Assembly (NCBI GenBank): GCA_900551745.1
Contig: URXA01000018.1
Span: 1 to 26,147 of the forward strand
Direction of reading: 5' to 3'
Length of the DNA: 26,147 nt
Source of the DNA: an uncultured Phascolarctobacterium sp.
Lineage (GTDB): Bacteria; Bacillota; Negativicutes; Acidaminococcales; Acidaminococcaceae
Part shown: positions 23,022 to 26,147 of the stretch, piece by piece
Position numbering within the stretch: the first letter of the stretch is position 1
Layout: each line of letters starts with the position of its first letter
Notes under the pieces: generated by a model
What the model was told of the DNA's origin: nothing
What the model saw: the letters and a program-made list of their open reading frames with translations, nothing else
Database searches by the model: none
Program-made: the position numbers and the translations under genes

Positions 23022-23813
23022 TTATTTACCTGCCTTTATTAAATCCTGCAAAGTCTTTTTTACTACCAATTGAAATCTTTGCGAAGCCAATTCGTAAAGC
23101 TCCGGCGGAGCAACCAGCTCACTGTCAGTCCTTTTTGCAACGACACCGCATATCGACGCAGCTTTCAACCCAAAACTCTGAGCTACTATAAACAGAGACG
23201 CAGTTTCCATCTCATAATTTAAGGCTCCTAATGCCTGCCACTCCTGCATACTGCCCTGCAGTGATTTTCTCACATAACCTGTATAGCTGTCATAACGTTC
23301 CTGACCAGGCCAAAACGTATCACTGGAAACAGAAATACCTGTATGATATGGAATTGCCAGGCTTTCTGCTGCCTGCTGCAGGGCCAGCGTTAATTCAAAT
23401 GAAGCCACTGCAGGAAAATTCAAAGGCGCATAATGCTGAGACGTTCCGTCTAAGCGTACTGCAGCTTTGTTGATAACAAGATCACCAAGTTCTACATCTT
23501 CCCGAATAGAACCTGTTGTCCCGACACGAATAAAATTTTTTATACCAATGCGTGCCAGTTCTTCCATTCCTATAGCGACAGAAGGTCCGCCCATGCCCGT
23601 AGAACAAACCAATACCGCTGTCCCTTCAACATCCGCCAGCCAGCTTGTATATTCACGATGGCAGCCAACAGGTTCAGCACTGCCAAGAGCCCTGGCCAAC
23701 GCTTCTACACGCCCTGGATCTCCAGGGAGCAAAGCATACGCCGCTCCTTTAATCATTTCTGCTGAAATACCAATATGATAAAGAATTTCACTAGGCATCA
23801 CTTTATTTCCCAT
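23022..23813 (-). CDS. udp: Uridine phosphorylase
   Basis: This 263-residue protein closely follows E. coli uridine phosphorylase: LPGDPGRVE (phosphate-binding start), CSTGMGGPS, RVGTTGSI, VRLDGTSQHYAPL.FPAVA.FE, SSDTFWPGQERYDSY, GSMQEWQALG.LNYEMETA. It splits uridine (and often deoxyuridine) with phosphate to uracil and ribose 1-phosphate, which DeoB then converts. Three in-frame ATGs are possible; I chose 23813 because GGGG lies seven bases before it. The one at 23840 has no site and the one at 23798 a weaker one. With pyrR (uracil phosphoribosyltransferase) nearby, the region favours pyrimidine salvage. Confidence 0.92.
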   Translation of the reverse strand: MGNKVMPSEILYHIGISAEMIKGAAYALLPGDPGRVEALARALGSAEPVGCHREYTSWLADVEGTAVLVCSTGMGGPSVAIGMEELARIGIKNFIRVGTTGSIREDVELGDLVINKAAVRLDGTSQHYAPLNFPAVASFELTLALQQAAESLAIPYHTGISVSSDTFWPGQERYDSYTGYVRKSLQGSMQEWQALGALNYEMETASLFIVAQSFGLKAASICGVVAKRTDSELVAPPELYELASQRFQLVVKKTLQDLIKAGK

Positions 23814-23911
23814 TCTACTACCCCGCTTTCTTAAAAACATATTTCCATTTAATTTATATATTCGCCGTTTTCATACTTGCTCCTGCTAAAAGATATTACA
23901 TCAATGTGAAA

Positions 23912-23942
23912 TAAAAACTGCCGCAGCAAATGCTGAGGCAGT
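23912..23942 (-). terminator. Intrinsic terminator after the LUD-domain gene
   Basis: On the minus strand ACTGCC..AGCA (23942-23931) pairs with TGCT..GGCAGT (23928-23917) around a 2-base tip with one internal mismatch pair; TTTTTATTT follows. It lies six bases past the stop codon at 23949. Confidence 0.85.
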
Positions 23943-23948
23943 AATTTT

Positions 23949-24593
23949 TTAATATCCTAAACTCTCTCCAACCAAAATCACTTTTATTTTTCCCGTAGGC
24001 TTACAGCGTCTGGTCGTCAATATATAATTGCAAATGCAGTCAGGCGCATTACAATCCGCACAAATGCCTGTTTCCATACAAGGAGTCTTTAATTGAGGAA
24101 AACGCTGAATGTTAATAGGCGCTGCCAACATTCTCACACGCGCCAAAGCGTCGGCCTGAGTTTTGACGATCTTATTGATTCCTGCAATAACAATCACACT
24201 TTTAGGACCATATACCATCGCCGCCACACGATTTCCAGTACCATCGATATTTACAAGTTGCCCATCTTCACTAACGGCATTACTGCTCATTAAAAAAGTA
24301 TCGCACAGCAGAGCTTTACGCATTAGATCCGTTCTCTGCTCAGGTGTTGCTGCCGTGTCACGGTCAATAATCTTATAACGTCCGCTGCGCATTACATCTA
24401 ACAGCCCAATTTCCTGTATAGTGACGGAACCACCCCAGGATACAACATCGTCTGCAGATATAAGATCTAATGCTTTATCTAAAGCCGCAGACTTGTCCAC
24501 ACAATAAAAAGCTTCAAAACCACGTCTTTCTAAATTTTTCAAAACTGTTTTACATGCAGCTTCACTGCGTAATTGAGTAGGAGTTTTTGCCAT
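23949..24593 (-). CDS. LUD-domain protein (lactate-utilization LutC-like, DUF162)
   Basis: This 214-residue protein has the LUD fold (SWGGSVTIQEIGLLD; DRDTAATPEQR; SSNAVSEDGQLVNIDGTGNRVAAMVYGPK; VIVIAGINKIV), shared with LutC and the C-terminal part of LutB. The C-terminus carries a cysteine cluster, TPC..TGIC.DC..PDCICN..RRC, which could bind a metal or Fe-S centre. Family members are common single genes in anaerobic Firmicutes with no proven reaction. No lutA or lutB lies nearby, so a direct lactate role is not supported. The ATG at 24593 follows GAGGTGA at five to six bases; a GTG three codons upstream overlaps that site. Confidence 0.88.
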   Translation of the reverse strand: MAKTPTQLRSEAACKTVLKNLERRGFEAFYCVDKSAALDKALDLISADDVVSWGGSVTIQEIGLLDVMRSGRYKIIDRDTAATPEQRTDLMRKALLCDTFLMSSNAVSEDGQLVNIDGTGNRVAAMVYGPKSVIVIAGINKIVKTQADALARVRMLAAPINIQRFPQLKTPCMETGICADCNAPDCICNYILTTRRCKPTGKIKVILVGESLGY

Positions 24594-24605
24594 TCTGCTC
24601 ACCTC

Positions 24606-25160
24606 TTATTCTGCAACTACTTCCCCTATGAACACTTCATCAGTTTCATCATGTTCTTTTAAAGTAACTTCAATAGTTTCCTTATGAGCAGTCGGTACGT
24701 TTTTACCAACAAAATCAGCACGAATGGGCAGTTCTTTGTGCCCACGATCAATAAGTACCGCCAATTGAATAGACCGTGGACGGCCCATGTCAATTACGGC
24801 ATCCAACGCAGCTCTGATCGTACGACCAGTATAAAGAACATCATCTACTAAAACGATATTTTTCCCATTCAGATCAAAATCGATATCAGTTCCGTGTACG
24901 ACCGGATTATACCCCAAGGTAGAAAGGTCATCACGATATAAGGTAATATCAAGCATCCCTACTTCTACTTTTACGCTTTCAATAGTTTCAATTTCCTGTG
25001 CTATCCGTTGTGCCAGCGGTACTCCTCTGGTACGAATACCAACAAGCACAACATTATTGACACCTTTGTTCTTTTCAATGATTTCATGTGCGATACGTAC
25101 CAACGCACGACGCATTGCGTCACTGTCCATAATAACATTTTTCTTAACTACTTTACTCAT
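24606..25160 (-). CDS. pyrR: Bifunctional pyr operon RNA-binding regulator / uracil phosphoribosyltransferase
   Basis: This 184-residue protein matches PyrR. The PRPP-binding loop is VLVDDVLYTGRTIRAAL and the family signature LIDRGHKELPIRADFVGKN follows. PyrR binds pyr mRNA leaders when UMP is high, promoting termination, and has side activity converting uracil to UMP. The pyr biosynthesis genes it would control are not in the window, and I see no PyrR-type attenuator around it. The start at 25160 has GAGGTGA upstream; a GTG nine bases earlier overlaps that site. It follows the pseudouridine synthase by 20 bases, a gene order common in Firmicutes. Confidence 0.95.
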   Translation of the reverse strand: MSKVVKKNVIMDSDAMRRALVRIAHEIIEKNKGVNNVVLVGIRTRGVPLAQRIAQEIETIESVKVEVGMLDITLYRDDLSTLGYNPVVHGTDIDFDLNGKNIVLVDDVLYTGRTIRAALDAVIDMGRPRSIQLAVLIDRGHKELPIRADFVGKNVPTAHKETIEVTLKEHDETDEVFIGEVVAE

Positions 25161-25180
25161 ACAGCTCACCTCAAAATATT

Positions 25181-26125
25181 TTAGAATTGGCCGTTACGTA
25201 AACGGATAATAATCTTCTGCATATCTTCCGGCATCTCCGCCTCAAACCGCAGTCGTTCTTCAGTACGAGGATGTGTAAACTCAAGTTCCTGTGAATGAAG
25301 TGCCTGTCCATTAATCGCAAACGGAACCTTCATCGGAGAATATTTAGGATCTCCTACTAAGGGATACCCCAAGTGCTCCATATGGACACGTATTTGGTGT
25401 GTACGGCCAGTTCTCAACCGACAGCGTACAATAGTAAAACGGCCAAAACGCTCCAGCACCTCATAATCAGTTACCGCGTCACGCCCACCCTCTTGTACTA
25501 CAGTCATCTTTTTACGGTCATTTTTGTCACGGGCTATCTTAGCTGAAATTGTTCCGGCATCTTCTTTTACATTTCCTCTGACAATCGCAATATATGAACG
25601 CCTGGCAGTTTTATTTTGAATCTGTTTTGATAAAGATATATGTGCAGCATCATTCTTTGCTACAATCATAATGCCTGAAGTATCTTTATCCAGACGGTGC
25701 ACAATTCCTGGTCTGATCACATTATTTATTCCTGATAAGTTTCGGCAATGATAAAGCAGTGCATTAACAAGCGTACCAGTATAATTTCCTGGTGCCGGAT
25801 GTACCACCATACCGCGTTTTTTGTTAACTACTACTACATCTTCATCTTCAAAAATAATATCCAGGGAAATATCCTCAGGCTGAATTTCCAAAAGTTCAGG
25901 CTTTGGTAGCGTAACTATAAACACATCGTCGAGCTTAACTTTATAATTGGCTTTAAGCACTTTTGATCCCCGGAATACACGCCCTTCATCCAACATTTTC
26001 TGCATATTGGAACGTGATACCTCTAGTTTAGCCGCCAGATAAACATCGATTCTCTGACCAACATCATTTTCCGCAGCAGCAATCGTTTCTATTTCTTCAG
26101 TATTTCTGTCTGTATTAAATTCCAT
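25181..26125 (-). CDS. RluA/RluD-family 23S rRNA pseudouridine synthase
   Basis: This 314-residue protein has an N-terminal S4 RNA-binding domain (about residues 23-75, VGQRIDVYLAAKLEVSRSN) and a catalytic domain with GIVHRLDKDTSG, where D146 is the nucleophile. RTGRTHQIRVHMEHLGYPLVGDPKY confirms the RluA/RluD group. Such enzymes turn selected uridines of large-subunit rRNA into pseudouridine; the RluD-like members modify helix 69. Exact target sites are not predictable here. The ATG at 26125 is inside the window and is preceded by GGGGTGGG. In Firmicutes this gene (ylyB) usually follows lspA and precedes pyrR; the upstream neighbour is off the window. Confidence 0.93.
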   Translation of the reverse strand: MEFNTDRNTEEIETIAAAENDVGQRIDVYLAAKLEVSRSNMQKMLDEGRVFRGSKVLKANYKVKLDDVFIVTLPKPELLEIQPEDISLDIIFEDEDVVVVNKKRGMVVHPAPGNYTGTLVNALLYHCRNLSGINNVIRPGIVHRLDKDTSGIMIVAKNDAAHISLSKQIQNKTARRSYIAIVRGNVKEDAGTISAKIARDKNDRKKMTVVQEGGRDAVTDYEVLERFGRFTIVRCRLRTGRTHQIRVHMEHLGYPLVGDPKYSPMKVPFAINGQALHSQELEFTHPRTEERLRFEAEMPEDMQKIIIRLRNGQF

Positions 26126-26147
26126 ATAATAAGACCCACCCCTACAC

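Noticed and set aside
24606..25160. PyrR-type attenuator near pyrR
   Set aside because: The gap to the upstream gene is only 20 bases and the downstream junction holds no conserved anti-antiterminator structure.

Overview
This window looks like a chromosomal, mostly housekeeping segment from an anaerobic Firmicute, most likely a Negativicute (Selenomonas/Megamonas/Pectinatus-like). That placement is an inference from the gene set and AT-rich DNA: SCIFF peptide plus maturase, rapZ-yvcK-whiA with a membrane-anchored YvcK, bioB-W-F-D-A with BirA-type operators, rubredoxin, and an NrdR-controlled anaerobic-RNR-like gene. The genus cannot be told from sequence reading alone. All 25 protein genes I support lie on the minus strand, so transcription runs from the right end to the left end. 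I see no insertion sequence, prophage, CRISPR array or tRNA.

Right to left, the layout is as follows. (1) 26125-23949: rluD-family pseudouridine synthase, pyrR and a LUD-domain protein, closed by a terminator. (2) 23813-21200: udp, deoB (nucleoside salvage) and an exported protein of unknown function. (3) 21057-20785: a 90-residue protein that looks like the detached C-terminal glycyl-radical segment of anaerobic ribonucleotide reductase. It has its own promoter, two NrdR-like boxes and a terminator. (4) 20604-13142: exoA-uvrB-uvrA-uvrC, a DNA repair operon with TAATG couplings. (5) 12925-12767: rubredoxin, which has a long leader. (6) 12632-11467: a small membrane protein and a Cof-type HAD phosphatase. 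(7) 11302-6205: bioB-bioW-bioF-bioD-bioA behind a promoter studded with four GTTAAC hexamers. (8) 6037-1995: rapZ-yvcK-whiA and a membrane-anchored polysaccharide deacetylase. (9) 1910-268: scfA-scfB, the SCIFF ranthipeptide precursor and its radical SAM maturase, separated by an attenuator-like hairpin. (10) 201-1: tandem promoters and the leader of what is probably an rRNA operon that runs off the left edge.

Two genes are very short: scfA (47 aa) and rubredoxin (52 aa). The points most worth following are the stand-alone NrdD-type glycyl-radical-like protein with its NrdR boxes; a gap-free repeat of about 52 bp shared by the rapZ and HAD-operon promoters; the four-hexamer biotin operator; and the SCIFF locus placed directly upstream of a ribosomal RNA promoter region.
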